Shown: positions 50,801 to 59,675, counted from the first letter of the stretch. The stretch is DNA of 64,000 bases from RGDT01 sp964630925 (GCA_964630925.1 CAZVZK010000032.1:1-64000); one strand, 5' to 3'. Numbers and translations are program-made. Notes: a model not told the origin generated them from the letters alone.

Positions 50801-51068
50801 GGCCGCCTGCCGCCGGCAGCGGTTCGACCTGGTGCTGATGGACGTGCAGATGCCGGAGATGGACGGCATCGAGGCGACGGCCGTCCTGCGCGCCGGCGAG
50901 GACGAGGCGGGCAGGAAGATCCCGATCGTGGCGCTGACGGCCCACGCCATGAAGGGGGACCGGGAACGCTGCCTGGCCGCCGGCATGGACGATTATCTGC
51001 CCAAGCCGATCCAGCCCGCGGACCTCCGCGCCATGATCGAGAAGGTCACCGGATCGTCGGAGCCTTAA
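47823..51068 (+). CDS. Membrane hybrid sensor histidine kinase with two receivers
   Basis: A 1,081-aa kinase. The start is ATG 47823 (MSRSQVRF, GAGGG upstream); the frame is open back to 47721 inside the preceding gene but has no ribosome site there. Residues ~1-250 form about seven hydrophobic helices with conserved His/Asp/aromatics (SGVIHALSAY, LDGFHAACLP), resembling a MASE-type integral membrane sensor. Two PAS domains (~270-385, ~395-510) and a coiled coil precede HisKA (ANMSHEIRTPFSGILGM, phospho-His in SHEIRTP) and the HATPase (NAIKFTAKG; DTGIGIPRG; GGTGLGLAI). REC1 has VLVVDDN and LVLVDCMMPEMDG; REC2 has LLAEDNQVN and LVLMDVQMPEMDG with a KP pair. Both receivers carry the phospho-Asp, suggesting a BarA/TorS-like relay that would end on an HPt protein; this protein has none. 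It is co-directional with the PP2C gene. Confidence 0.92.
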   Translation: MSRSQVRFGAVLALVLGCGLPLAGSGVIHALSAYRTWAQQSIPFHAVVEALGMFAGLTLAALLLLRRSEAGFSHHVWTACGLIAMGVLDGFHAACLPGRLFVWFRGAATLLGGVCFALVWLPEAASRWQKAAWLPALTLLAAAALGACSLAWPQAVPAMLEGGRFTGAACTLNFAGGAAFLAASVWFLIRYQRAASTDDLLFASFSLLFGMAGVLFWASRIWSADWWWWHLLRLAAYLLVLGQTFLIYQRGQEELQALNESLEQKVAERAARVRAILDAAVDAIVTIDERGTIESINPAGERLFGYQACELAGQNVSRLMPSPHHEQHDGYLAKYLATGRERVIGRTVEVAGQHRDGTIIPIELSVSEVRLGERRLFMGIVRDISERKRAEEALAKEEERSRHLAAVVESSADAIISKDLEGIIRTWNKGAERLFGYSPEEMVGRPMAVLIPPERAGEEEEILGRLRRGERVEHFETVRLRKDGERIDVSATISPMRDATGRVTGASNVARDISERKRAEEALARYTDEVTESRDRIERQAAELIAQSEELARARSTAEAANRAKSQFLANMSHEIRTPFSGILGMTELALATDLSPEQREFLTMAKSSADALLSLLNDILDFSKIEAGRLELDPVPFALRDSVEDAIRTLAHRAHEKGLELVCHVAADVPDALEGDVGRLRQVLLNLASNAIKFTAKGEVVVRVEAESISRGEAVLRFSVSDTGIGIPRGKIETLFQPFSQADSSMTRKYGGTGLGLAIVRQLAGLMGGRAWAESAEGEGSTFHFTARFTLKQAEARQPAPPSVLRGMAVLVVDDNAVNRRLLTEVLGGWGMRATAAGGGAEALSLLERAQAAGGAFPLVLVDCMMPEMDGFELAEAIKSHPGLAGCTVMMLSSASAIGDKARCRELGVAAHLTKPIKQSELLATILATLGAPSLAAASLRPGAPAPAGPAARRPLLVLLAEDNQVNQRLAVRLLEKEGHAVVVACNGREAVAACRRQRFDLVLMDVQMPEMDGIEATAVLRAGEDEAGRKIPIVALTAHAMKGDRERCLAAGMDDYLPKPIQPADLRAMIEKVTGSSEP

Positions 51069-51154
51069 TGGTCTGGGCCTTGCCTGTTCCGTCGAGCTGT
51101 CGCTCGATGGCATCGCCGTCAGCCCAGCACCGCCGGGAACAGGGGGTGTCGGCG

Positions 51155-51190
51155 GACGGCAAGGCCGCCCGAGCGGCCTTGCCGTCTTTC
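51155..51190. terminator. Rho-independent hairpin between convergent kinase genes
   Basis: GACGGCAAGGCCGC (51155-51168), loop CCGA and GCGGCCTTGCCGTC (51173-51186) form a perfect 14-bp stem. It is followed on the plus strand by a short CTTTC tract. It lies 87 bp after the plus-strand kinase stop and 102 bp from the end of the minus-strand kinase gene, so it may serve both. The T tract is short, so termination strength is uncertain. Confidence 0.75.
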
Positions 51191-51287
51191 ACGAGTGTCA
51201 CCCGGTAGCCCCCCGGTAGCCCCACCCCGCCGGGGTGGGCTCCAGGATGCGGCGCCAGATCGGGTCGTCTTCGGCAACGGGGCATCT

Positions 51288-54200
51288 TCATCGAGCTGTC
51301 TTACTGTCGAAAGCGGCCAGGGCGGCGAGCAGCCGACTCAGCTCGGCCTGGAGGCCGGCGAATGCCTCCCGGCCGCCCTCCAGCCTTCCCTCCCTCCCCA
51401 TCGACTCCAACCGTTCCGCCGCCTGCATCAGGGCCTGTGCCCCGAACACGCCGGCGGACCCCTTGAGCGAGTGGGCGGCGTTCTCCACCTTCCGGGGTTC
51501 TCCCTTGTCAAGGCCGTCCTCGATTGTCGATAGGAGCCCCGGCCCAGTCTCCTTGAAGAGGGCGACCATCTCGAGCAGCAAGCCCCGGTCGCCGCCGACA
51601 CTGCCCAGTGCCGCGTCGAGCACCAGGACGGGTGGTGGCTCCTCACGGGGGTCTGCCGGCCCTTCGACAGGGACGACCCCTTGCAGTGCGTCCCACAGCT
51701 CGGCGGCACGCAGGGGCTTGGTGACGTAGCCGTCCATGCCGGCGGCCAGGCATTTCTCGCGGTCGCCCTTCATGGCGTTGGCGGTCAAGGCGAGGATGGG
51801 GACGTGCCGCCCCGTACCCGTTTCCCGCTGCCGGATGGCTGCCGCCGCAGCCAGGCCGTCCATCTCGGGCATCTGCACGTCCATAAGGACAACGTCGAAC
51901 GTGTCGCGGCCGAGTGCCGCGGCCGCCTCGCGCCCGTTCACCGCGATCGTCACGTTGTGGCCCTGCTTCTCCAGCATCAGGCAGGCGACCCGTTGATTGA
52001 CGGGGTTGTCCTCTGCGAGGAGGATCCTGAGCGGGGGCAGCTCGGCCGACACGCTGCCCCGCTCCTCCCGGCCGGCCTCGCCGGTGCGTGGCCGCCCCCC
52101 CACGGCTGACTGGAGCGCCTCCAGGAGGTCGGAATGCTTAGGTGGCTTGGGGAGGGTCGCGGTCACGGCCACGCCCGACCAGCGGGCCACGTCTCCCCGG
52201 TCGGCTGACGAGAGCAGGATGATGGCCGTGCCGGCATTGGCGGTCTGAAGCGCCCGCCCGGACCGCTCGGCTTCGTCCTCCCTGCCCGCCGATGCGTCGA
52301 GTATCAGGATGGGGAACGGCTCCCCCGCATCCTGGGCACGCCGCAGCTCGGCCAACCCTTCCGAGAGGCTGGCGGCCGACGACGGCCGGAGCCGCCAGCT
52401 CGTCAACACCTCCGCGATGGCCGAGCGGCCGGCCGCGTTTCCCATCACGAGGAGGACCGGCAGGCCGTCCAGCTCCGGCGGCGATGGGCCTCCCCCCGCT
52501 TCGGGACGCACGCCGCACCGTGCGGTGAAGTGAAAAGTGCTCCCCCGGCCCTCCACGCTGTCGGCCCACAGCCGCCCGCCCATAAGCTCGACGAGCCGCG
52601 AGGAAATGCTCAGGCCCAGGCCGGTGCCGCCGTACTGCCGCGTCGTCGAGGCGTCCGCCTGGCTGAACGGGTCGAAGATCGAATGCAACTTGCCGGCAGG
52701 GATGCCGATCCCGGTGTCCGTCACCGAGAATCGCAAGACCGCCTCGCCCTGGGTGATCGACTCCGCCTCGACACGGACGACGACCTCGCCCTTCGCGGTG
52801 AACTTGATGGCGTTGCCCGCGAGGTTGACGAGCACCTGCCGCAGCCGCCCGAGGTCGGTGACCAATCCGTCGGGCACGTCGGGGCGGACGTCGCTGACCA
52901 GCTCCAGCCCCTTCTTGTGTGCCCGTAATGCGAGCGGCTTCAGCAGGTCGCCGAGGGAGCCCCGCAACGCGAACGGGTGCGGGTCGAGGTCCAGTTTGCC
53001 CGCCTCCACTTTGGAGAAGTCGAGGATGTCGTTGATGACCCCCAGGAGGGACTCCCCGGAGGTCTTGACCGTCGAGAGGAGATCGCGCTGGTCTGGGTCG
53101 AGGTCGGTGTCGAGGGCAAGGTCGGTCATGCCGAGGATCCCGTTCAAGGGGGTGCGGATCTCGTGGCTCATGTTGGCGAGGAACTCGCTCTTCGCCCTGC
53201 TGGCGGCCTCCGCCGCCACCTTGGCCTGACGGAGCTCCTCCTCGGCCCGCTTGCGATCTGTGATGACCTGGGTGAAGAAGATCAGGCCGCCGATGCCTCC
53301 GCCGGCCTCCTGCCAGGGCCTGGCCTCCCACTGCAGCCATTCCGTCGAGCCGTCCTGCCGAGGGAATGGGTCTTCATCGCACGACTCGACGGCCCCGGCG
53401 AGGACGCGGCGGTGGATCTCCTTCCAACGTTCGGGGATGTCGGGGAAGACCTCGTAGTGCCCACGGCCGATGATGTCCATGCCGTCCAGGTGGTAATCGC
53501 GCGTCCAGCGATCGCTCACCTGGACGTACCGCATGTCCTTGTCGAGCATGGCGATCGCGGCGGGGGCGTGCGCGATGAACTGTCGCAGCAGGGCCTCGTT
53601 GGCCCTCAGCTCGTCCACGGCACGTTTGCGTGCCGTGACGTCGGTGGCGACCCCGAGGAAGCCGTTGACCGCCCCCTGCTCGTCCCGCAGGGCGGTCACC
53701 ACGAGGTTGACGGCCAGCCGCGTCCCGTTCTTGCGGACGTAAGTCCACTCCCGCTCCTCATGGCCCCCCCGGCGGGCGTGCGCGACGAACACGTCGAAGC
53801 CTGCGACCGGCTCGCCGAACCGCTTCGCGAGCGACGATGCGTGCGAGGTGACCTCCTCCTCCAGGTGGATCAGCGCAGGGGTCCGCCTGCCGATCATCTC
53901 CTCGGCGGAGTAGCCGAGCATCCGCTCTGCCCCCGTGTTGAAGACGGTGATCGTTCCCTCGGTGTCCGTCGCGATGACCGACACCTCGGTGGCCGCATCC
54001 AGGACGGCCTGGAGCCGCCGCGAGACGGCGGCCAGGGAGGCCTCCGCGGTCCTGCGCTCGATGAACTGGCCGATCTGCCCGGCCAGCCCCTCCAGCGTGG
54101 ATAGGACGTCCCGGCCGGGCGCGGCGGTGTCGCTCATCAGGAAGTCGAGGACGGCGAGGGCCCGGCCCCCCGACACGATGGGGAAGGCCAGCCCGCTCCG

Positions 54201-56096
54201 CAGCCCGGCCTTCGCGGCGGGCTCCGCGCGCAGGAAGTTCGGGTCGGCCGCCAGGTCCTCGACCCACTCCATCTGGCCCCCGGCCCAGACGCGCCCAGGC
54301 AGGCCGGCGCCGGGGGCGAAGCGGCACCCCCGGCTGTACAAGGCCAGATCGGCGAGGGCGGGGGCGGGGCCGGAGGACGAACCGGCGAGCTCCAGCTCCC
54401 CCTCACATCCCGCCGGTGCCCAGCATTCGGCGACCTCCCACCCCAGGGCCTCGCGGATCGCCGGGAGCGAGGCGGCCATCGCCTCGGCGAGCGTCGCGGA
54501 CTCGGAGAGCGCCCGTGACGTAGCGAGCCGCGCGCGGGCCTGCAGCTCGGCGGCCTTCTGCTGGGTGCAGTCGCGGAAGACGATCACCCCGCCGCGCTCG
54601 CCTTCCCGCAGCCGGATGGGCCGTGCGGACACGTTGATGAAAACGCCGGCCGGCCGGAGCGGGTGACGGACCAGGACCTCCACGTCGTCGGCCGATTCCC
54701 CAAGAAGGGCCCGTGCCAGCGGTACCTGATCCGGTGGGAACGGGGTGACGCCGTCGGGGAGGAAGAGGTTGTCGTCCTGGCCCCATCGTTTCGGGGCGGG
54801 GCCCAGGTCACCGTGGCCGTGGAGCGCCCGTGCTGCCTGGTTGAAGACCAGGCAGCGGCCCGAACCGTCCGCCACGATCACCCCTTCCCCCATGCCGTCC
54901 AGGATCGCCTCCATGATGCGGGTCTGCCGGCTGAGCGACTCGGTGCGTTCGGCCACCCTCGCGTCCAGCGCGTCGTGTGCCTGCCGCAGCTGCTGCTCGG
55001 CGCGCTTGCGGTCCTCGATGTCGAGGTTCATGCCGACCCATTTGACGATGCGTCCGTCGGCGTCGTGTGTCGGGACGGCCCTGGTGGCGTACCAACGGTA
55101 AGCCCCGTCGGCCCCCCGGATGCGGAACTCGACGTCCATGCGCAGGCCGGTGGCGACGGACTCCTCCCACCTCCTCTGAAGGCCCGGGGCGTCATCCGGA
55201 TGGATCTGCTCGAGCCAGCCGTAGCCGAGCTGGCCGGCCTCGGGCCGCCCCGTGTATTCGCACCACTGCCGGCTGAGGTAGTCGCAGAACCCATCGGGGC
55301 GGCAGGTCCAGACCAGTTGGGGGAGCGACTCGGTGAGATCGCGGAACCGGCTCTCGCTCTCCGCCAGCAACCGCTCGGCCTGGCGGCGTTCGGTCACGTC
55401 GGTGAAGACGAGGATGACCCCAAGGAACTTGCCGTCCGCCCCGTGGATCGGGGCCGCGCTGTAGTCGATCGACCGTTCGATGCCGCCCCTGCTACGCAGC
55501 AGGGTGTGGTTGGGCAGGCCGACGCCCCGCCCATCGCGGAGGACGCGGGCGAATGGGCTCTCCGCGGGCAGGCGCGTCTCCTCGTTGACGATGCGGAAGA
55601 CGTCGTCCAGGGGCTTGCCCTCGGCCCCCTCCGGCCACCCGGACCAGGCCTGGGCGGCCGGGTTGATGAACGTCACCCTGCCGTCCGGGCCGGTGGCGAT
55701 GACGGCATCCCCGATGCTGGCGAGGGTCACCCGCAGCCGCTCGCGTTCGGTGGCGATGCCGCGGTTCGCTTGGCGCAGTTGTGCGAGGAGGTGGATGAGG
55801 AAGGCGGAGAGGCCGATGAACATCGCCAGCCCGAGCAGGTCGCGTGGCCGGGCCAGGGTGAAGTCGAAAGGGGGATCGAGGAGGAAGAATGCCGCGGCGG
55901 GTGCGGCCAGGGCGGCGGCGAGGAGGCCCGGCCCTCTGCCGCCGAACCACGCACAGAAGGCGACGGCGGGGAACAGCAGAAGATAAGGCAGGTCGCTGCC
56001 CAGGGCCGGATGGAGCGGCCAGCGGAGGAACATGGCCGCCGCCACGGCAGGCAGAACGACGCCGTAGCGGGCGAGCATGGGGGCTGCGACAGCCAT
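51288..56096 (-). CDS. Very large hybrid sensor kinase: DUF4118, five PAS, GAF, HisKA, HATPase, 2 REC, HPt
   Basis: A 1,602-aa membrane kinase. Residues ~10-115 are a DUF4118-like four-helix membrane domain (as in KdpD). Then come PAS1-PAS3 (~120-500), GAF (~520-680, CRFAPGAGLPGRVWA), PAS4-PAS5 (~700-945), HisKA with ANMSHEIRTPLNGILGM, HATPase (NAIKFTAKG, DTGIGIPAG, GGTGLGLSI), two receivers and a C-terminal HPt (AAHSLKGSAGVFG). The first receiver reads VLLVMGNAAGRS where VLVVDDN is expected, so its acidic metal pocket is lost. The second is intact (LLAEDNPVNQ, VVLMDVQMPEMDG, LTANAMKG). With HPt in cis the relay could run His-Asp-His within one protein. The HisKA/HATPase is strongly similar to the convergent kinase next door, suggesting paralogues. 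ATG 56096 has GAGGTG close upstream. The stimulus is unknown. Confidence 0.93.
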   Translation of the reverse strand: MAVAAPMLARYGVVLPAVAAAMFLRWPLHPALGSDLPYLLLFPAVAFCAWFGGRGPGLLAAALAAPAAAFFLLDPPFDFTLARPRDLLGLAMFIGLSAFLIHLLAQLRQANRGIATERERLRVTLASIGDAVIATGPDGRVTFINPAAQAWSGWPEGAEGKPLDDVFRIVNEETRLPAESPFARVLRDGRGVGLPNHTLLRSRGGIERSIDYSAAPIHGADGKFLGVILVFTDVTERRQAERLLAESESRFRDLTESLPQLVWTCRPDGFCDYLSRQWCEYTGRPEAGQLGYGWLEQIHPDDAPGLQRRWEESVATGLRMDVEFRIRGADGAYRWYATRAVPTHDADGRIVKWVGMNLDIEDRKRAEQQLRQAHDALDARVAERTESLSRQTRIMEAILDGMGEGVIVADGSGRCLVFNQAARALHGHGDLGPAPKRWGQDDNLFLPDGVTPFPPDQVPLARALLGESADDVEVLVRHPLRPAGVFINVSARPIRLREGERGGVIVFRDCTQQKAAELQARARLATSRALSESATLAEAMAASLPAIREALGWEVAECWAPAGCEGELELAGSSSGPAPALADLALYSRGCRFAPGAGLPGRVWAGGQMEWVEDLAADPNFLRAEPAAKAGLRSGLAFPIVSGGRALAVLDFLMSDTAAPGRDVLSTLEGLAGQIGQFIERRTAEASLAAVSRRLQAVLDAATEVSVIATDTEGTITVFNTGAERMLGYSAEEMIGRRTPALIHLEEEVTSHASSLAKRFGEPVAGFDVFVAHARRGGHEEREWTYVRKNGTRLAVNLVVTALRDEQGAVNGFLGVATDVTARKRAVDELRANEALLRQFIAHAPAAIAMLDKDMRYVQVSDRWTRDYHLDGMDIIGRGHYEVFPDIPERWKEIHRRVLAGAVESCDEDPFPRQDGSTEWLQWEARPWQEAGGGIGGLIFFTQVITDRKRAEEELRQAKVAAEAASRAKSEFLANMSHEIRTPLNGILGMTDLALDTDLDPDQRDLLSTVKTSGESLLGVINDILDFSKVEAGKLDLDPHPFALRGSLGDLLKPLALRAHKKGLELVSDVRPDVPDGLVTDLGRLRQVLVNLAGNAIKFTAKGEVVVRVEAESITQGEAVLRFSVTDTGIGIPAGKLHSIFDPFSQADASTTRQYGGTGLGLSISSRLVELMGGRLWADSVEGRGSTFHFTARCGVRPEAGGGPSPPELDGLPVLLVMGNAAGRSAIAEVLTSWRLRPSSAASLSEGLAELRRAQDAGEPFPILILDASAGREDEAERSGRALQTANAGTAIILLSSADRGDVARWSGVAVTATLPKPPKHSDLLEALQSAVGGRPRTGEAGREERGSVSAELPPLRILLAEDNPVNQRVACLMLEKQGHNVTIAVNGREAAAALGRDTFDVVLMDVQMPEMDGLAAAAAIRQRETGTGRHVPILALTANAMKGDREKCLAAGMDGYVTKPLRAAELWDALQGVVPVEGPADPREEPPPVLVLDAALGSVGGDRGLLLEMVALFKETGPGLLSTIEDGLDKGEPRKVENAAHSLKGSAGVFGAQALMQAAERLESMGREGRLEGGREAFAGLQAELSRLLAALAAFDSKTAR

Positions 56097-56922
56097 CTAC
56101 ACCTCGAGATGGGCCGATGTCATGAGTCCAACGTTGGAGTCACACACGTGATGGGGGATGGGTGATGGTCGGGCGGTCGCCTCTCACGCGGCACGAGGGC
56201 GGCTTCATGGCCCGAGTCAGCAATGCAGAAGGGCGTAGATGCTCGAGTCACAGAGCAGAGCGCCACCAGCACAACTAGAAAAGATAACCGATCGGCGGGG
56301 CCGCTGGCTAGCACGATTATCCTTCCTCATAGTACAGAGAACGCGGATTGTGCGGGTCGTCGGGGTTGCGAATCCTGACGGGGCCACCCCAACCCGCAGC
56401 ACTTCGCGCTCGGGGGTGCCACGGGCTGGCCTTGTACGGCCCGGGTTATGGTTGGCCGACCTGCGCGTCATCGCCGGATGGAGATCCGGTTGCGGGGCCA
56501 CCTCGCCAGGCGCGGCCTGATCTCGGTGACGCGGTAGCCATGGCGCACCATCTCGGCGAATCGGGAGAAGGGCGCGGAAGCGGCCAGGACGCTCCATCTG
56601 CTGTCGGCATCCGCTCCGCGCGGCGCGAGGCCGTCTACCGGCGGGCGGCGGCCTTCGGTCCGGCAGGCGATCCCCCATCCGGCCCGGTGATGCCCGGCCC
56701 CGGGCCGTCCGGGCCCCCCGGCTCTGCCGGCCTTCGCCGCAAGGGGCAGACGAGAGACACGGTTCGCAAGTAGCGATTCGTCGATTTGGTCATCCATATA
56801 ATGGCAGGGCTCGCTGCCGAGTCGGTGATCCTCACCCGTGCCCGCAGGGGTCGCCGCTCGGGTCCGGACCACGTTTCCGGGACCAATGTGGGACTTCCCT
56901 GATTTGCTGACAGGACCGGACA
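56097..56922. other. Intergenic region with a possible sigma-factor promoter
   Basis: About 825 bp between divergently transcribed genes (kinase on minus, ECF sigma on plus). I see no gene: open frames lack third-position GC bias and ribosome sites. TATAAT at 56797-56802 would be a perfect -10 for the ECF sigma gene, 120 bp before its start, but the upstream -35 region (GCGATT/CGATTC) is poor. The 56260-56345 stretch is comparatively AT-rich and could hold the minus-strand kinase promoter. Confidence 0.35.
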
Positions 56923-57546
56923 ATGTTGCGAGTGGACGATGAAGCGAGCAAGGGCACCAGGAGCTCGGCGACCTCGCCGAGTCTTCTGGATGGCCTGCGG
57001 GCCCAAGATCCGGACTCCTGGCGGCGGCTCGTTTCCCTGTACGGGCCGCTGGTCGCCGCGTGGTGCCGGCGTCTCGGCTTGCAGGCCGCGGATGTGGACG
57101 ACGTGATCCAGGAGGTGTTCCATGTGGTCCTGCGGCGCGTGGATGACTTTCGCAAGACGAATGCGGGAGACACATTCCGCGGCTGGCTATGGACGATCGC
57201 GCGGAACAAGGTGGGGGACCACTGGCGGCGCAAGGCCGCTCAACCCCAGCCTGCCGGGGGGTCGGCGATCCGGGAGCGGCTCGACCAGATCCCGGAATCG
57301 GAAGACCCCGAGAGCCGCGATGCCTCCTCGGAACTGACCGTCGGCCTGCACCAGCGAGCGCTGGAGCTGGTCCGTAGCCAATTCGAGGAGAAGACCTGGA
57401 AGGCGTTCTGGATGGTGGTCTGTGAAAGCCGGCGGGCGGACCAGGTGGCCGAGGAGCTTCTGCTAAGCCTAAACGCCGTCTACCTCGCCAAGTCGCGGGT
57501 GCTGTGCGCCCTGCGCGCGGCCCTGGGGGAAATGCCGCTGGAATGA
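56923..57546 (+). CDS. ECF RNA polymerase sigma factor
   Basis: A 207-aa ECF sigma. Region 2 runs from SLLDGLRAQDPDSWRRLVSLYG through VDDVIQEVFHVVLRRVDDF (core binding; the DDVIQEVF helix is diagnostic) and FRGWLWTIARNKVGDHWRRK (-10 recognition). Region 4 is EKTWKAFWMVVCESRRADQVAEELLLSLNAVYLAKSRVLCALRAALGE. The 'W-x-AF-x-x-V-x-E' followed by 'VA-x-x-L-x-x-S-x-NAVY-AKSRVL' pattern is typical of planctomycete ECF groups that neighbour Ser/Thr kinases. ATG 56923 has AGGA 8 nt upstream. The zinc-finger/kinase gene follows 47 bp downstream, so the two are almost certainly an operon, with the downstream protein as regulator. Target genes are unknown. Confidence 0.93.
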   Translation: MLRVDDEASKGTRSSATSPSLLDGLRAQDPDSWRRLVSLYGPLVAAWCRRLGLQAADVDDVIQEVFHVVLRRVDDFRKTNAGDTFRGWLWTIARNKVGDHWRRKAAQPQPAGGSAIRERLDQIPESEDPESRDASSELTVGLHQRALELVRSQFEEKTWKAFWMVVCESRRADQVAEELLLSLNAVYLAKSRVLCALRAALGEMPLE

Positions 57547-57593
57547 CGGCCCCGCGTGGGGCCGACCCGGGCGGCCACAGCGGAGGACACGTG

Positions 57594-59576
57594 ATGAAGA
57601 CCCAGGGCGACACCGATTGCGGGGATGCCTGCCCTCCGACGGAACGGCTGTCCGCCTACAGCCTGGGGGCGCTGTCCCCGCATGGGATCGAGGTCGTCGC
57701 CGCCCACCTCGATACCTGCCCACGCTGCCTGAGGGCCCTCGGCCGTCTCGCCGCCCCTGCGGATCCCCTCCTGGATTCGCTGGCCGGCTTGCGTGGCATC
57801 CCGGCGCGGCGCACGCCCGAGGAGACGTTCCTCGTCGAGCAGCTTGCCGGGATCTGCTTCAAGCAGCCTTCCCCTGCTCCTGGTCCTTGCCGCGCCGCGT
57901 TGCCGGGCCGGATCGGCCCCTACGAGATCCTGGAGCCGCTGGGCGAGGGCGGCATGGGGTCGGTCTACAAGGCCCGCCACATCCTCCTGGGGAAGGTGGT
58001 GGCGCTGAAGGTGTTATCCGGGGGACGTGGGACGGACGAGGCCGCGGTCGCGCGGTTCATGCAGGAGATGAAGGCGGCCGGGCAGCTCAGTCACCCGAAC
58101 ATCGTCGTCGCCCACGACGCCGGGATTGACTCCCTCCCCTACCTGGCGATGGAGTTCCTCGAGGGGATGGATCTGTCGCGGCTCGTCCAGGAACAGGGGC
58201 CCCTGCCAGTCCCCGAGGCGTGCGAGTGCGTTCGGCAGGCCGCGCTGGCCTTGCAGCACGCCTTCGATTGCGGTCTCGTCCACCGCGACATCAAGCCGTC
58301 GAACCTCCTGCTCACCCCCGAGGGCTGCATCAAGCTGCTCGACCTGGGCCTGGCCCGTCTGGGGGCCGACCTGCCGGCAAGCGGCAAGCCGGCCGGGTGC
58401 GACGGCTCGCTCACTTCGGCCGGTGCGGTGATGGGGACGATCGATTACATCTCCCCCGAGCAGTTGCGTGACAGCCGCTCCGTCGATATCCGCGCCGACC
58501 TCTACAGCCTCGGCTGCACCCTGTACCAGCTCCTGGCCGGGGCCGCTCCTTTCGACGGCGTCGAGGGCGGCCACCTCGGCAAGCAGATGGCGCACCTGCG
58601 CGAGCCGGCCCCTCGCATCCGCCTGATGCGTCCCGAGGTGCCGGAGGAGCTGGGGATCGTCGTGGAGCGGCTGCTGGCCAAGAACCCCGACTACCGTTTC
58701 AAGACACCAGCGGACGTGGCTGCCGCCCTGGAGCCGTTCTCGGCCGGTTGCACGCTCCGGGGGCTGACCCCGCGCTCGACGCGCGATGGCAGCCACGCCA
58801 GGGGCGTCGCTCCCCTGGGGCGGCCTGGCCAGCCCTTCTCGCGGCGGGCTCCCGCGGGCCCGCCGGCCCCCTCCGGGCAGCCCCACGCGGGGATCTGGAT
58901 CACGGCCGCGTTGATCTTCCTTATGGCCGTCGGGGCCGTGCTGATCGTGATGCGGCCCCCAGGGGAAGATCCGAACGGGGGCGGTGCCCGGAGGCCGGAG
59001 CCGCTCCTGCTCGAGTCCTTTGAAGGGGAGCAGTTCCGCACCGAGGCGCGGGGAGTGCGGATGCTCGGGCAGATCGGGGTCGCCGACCTGGTGCGCCAGG
59101 GGAAGGACTCGCTCCGCATCCGCGCCCGGCTTTCCGAGGCAGCACACCTGGCGCTCGTCGCCTATCGACCCGACGGTAAGGATGTCCTGTGCGCGCCCTT
59201 GCAGGACGAGGACCTTCGTCCGTCCAAGGCCCTCGTATTCCCCGGGGAGGGATTGCTTCCGCTGGAGGAGCCGGGGATGCACGCCTTCGTCCTGGTGGCC
59301 GGGCGTCGGCCGCTTCCGCCCTACGGCCGCTGGCGGACCGGACCGGCCGCCTGGCCCGAGGCGTCCCGCGGCGCTCGCGGGGTCTGGAAATTCGACGGCC
59401 GCGAGGTCATCGCGCTGAACCCGGAGAGGGCGGCGCTGGCGGCGCCGGCGCCGCCCGGATTGCACGCCCTGTGCGATCTCCTGGCGGCCCGCCCCGGGGT
59501 GGACGCCGTCCAGGCGGTCGCGTTCTGGGTCCAACCGGAGCCGCCGCCGCAGGAGACGAGCTCTTCGCCCAAATGA
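57594..59576 (+). CDS. Anti-sigma-like zinc finger fused to a transmembrane Ser/Thr kinase
   Basis: A 660-aa protein. ATG 57594 was chosen for its strong GGAGG 7 nt upstream; an ATG at 57543 overlapping the sigma gene stop (ATGA) is an alternative. The N-terminus (ERLSAYSLGALSP, then AAHLDTCPRCLRAL) has the H-x3-C-x2-C pattern of zinc-associated anti-sigma domains. A Hanks kinase follows (~106-380): LGEGGMGSVYKA, VALKVL, HRDIKPSNLLL, LLDLGLAR in place of DFG, and GTIDYISPEQ. A transmembrane helix at ~433-455 (WITAALIFLMAVGAVLIVM) separates an extracytoplasmic C-terminal domain (~465-660) of a type seen in other planctomycete kinases (LLLESFEGEQFRT). The likely role is to hold the ECF sigma encoded just upstream and release it when an outside signal changes kinase activity. 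This is inferred from domain fusion and gene order. Confidence 0.88.
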   Translation: MKTQGDTDCGDACPPTERLSAYSLGALSPHGIEVVAAHLDTCPRCLRALGRLAAPADPLLDSLAGLRGIPARRTPEETFLVEQLAGICFKQPSPAPGPCRAALPGRIGPYEILEPLGEGGMGSVYKARHILLGKVVALKVLSGGRGTDEAAVARFMQEMKAAGQLSHPNIVVAHDAGIDSLPYLAMEFLEGMDLSRLVQEQGPLPVPEACECVRQAALALQHAFDCGLVHRDIKPSNLLLTPEGCIKLLDLGLARLGADLPASGKPAGCDGSLTSAGAVMGTIDYISPEQLRDSRSVDIRADLYSLGCTLYQLLAGAAPFDGVEGGHLGKQMAHLREPAPRIRLMRPEVPEELGIVVERLLAKNPDYRFKTPADVAAALEPFSAGCTLRGLTPRSTRDGSHARGVAPLGRPGQPFSRRAPAGPPAPSGQPHAGIWITAALIFLMAVGAVLIVMRPPGEDPNGGGARRPEPLLLESFEGEQFRTEARGVRMLGQIGVADLVRQGKDSLRIRARLSEAAHLALVAYRPDGKDVLCAPLQDEDLRPSKALVFPGEGLLPLEEPGMHAFVLVAGRRPLPPYGRWRTGPAAWPEASRGARGVWKFDGREVIALNPERAALAAPAPPGLHALCDLLAARPGVDAVQAVAFWVQPEPPPQETSSSPK

Positions 59577-59675
59577 CGCGAGGAAGGAGCCGGCTGACCG
59601 AGGAGGGCACCTCCTCGATGTCCGTCAAGCCTTGGTGCGCGCCTGCGCCAGCAACGAGCAGGGAGGGAGCAGGGG

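Noticed and set aside
56797..56802. Perfect TATAAT as a firm promoter call for the ECF sigma gene
   Set aside because: No acceptable -35 at 16-18 bp; kept only as a possibility in the intergenic entry.
57504..57593. Earlier start for the zinc-finger kinase (57504 or 57543)
   Set aside because: The ATG at 57594 has a strong GGAGG at the right distance; upstream residues look like translated intergenic DNA. The ATGA overlap at 57543 is noted as an alternative.
56468..57613. 381-aa minus-strand frame opposite the ECF sigma gene
   Set aside because: It overlaps a clear sigma factor and has chance-frame composition.
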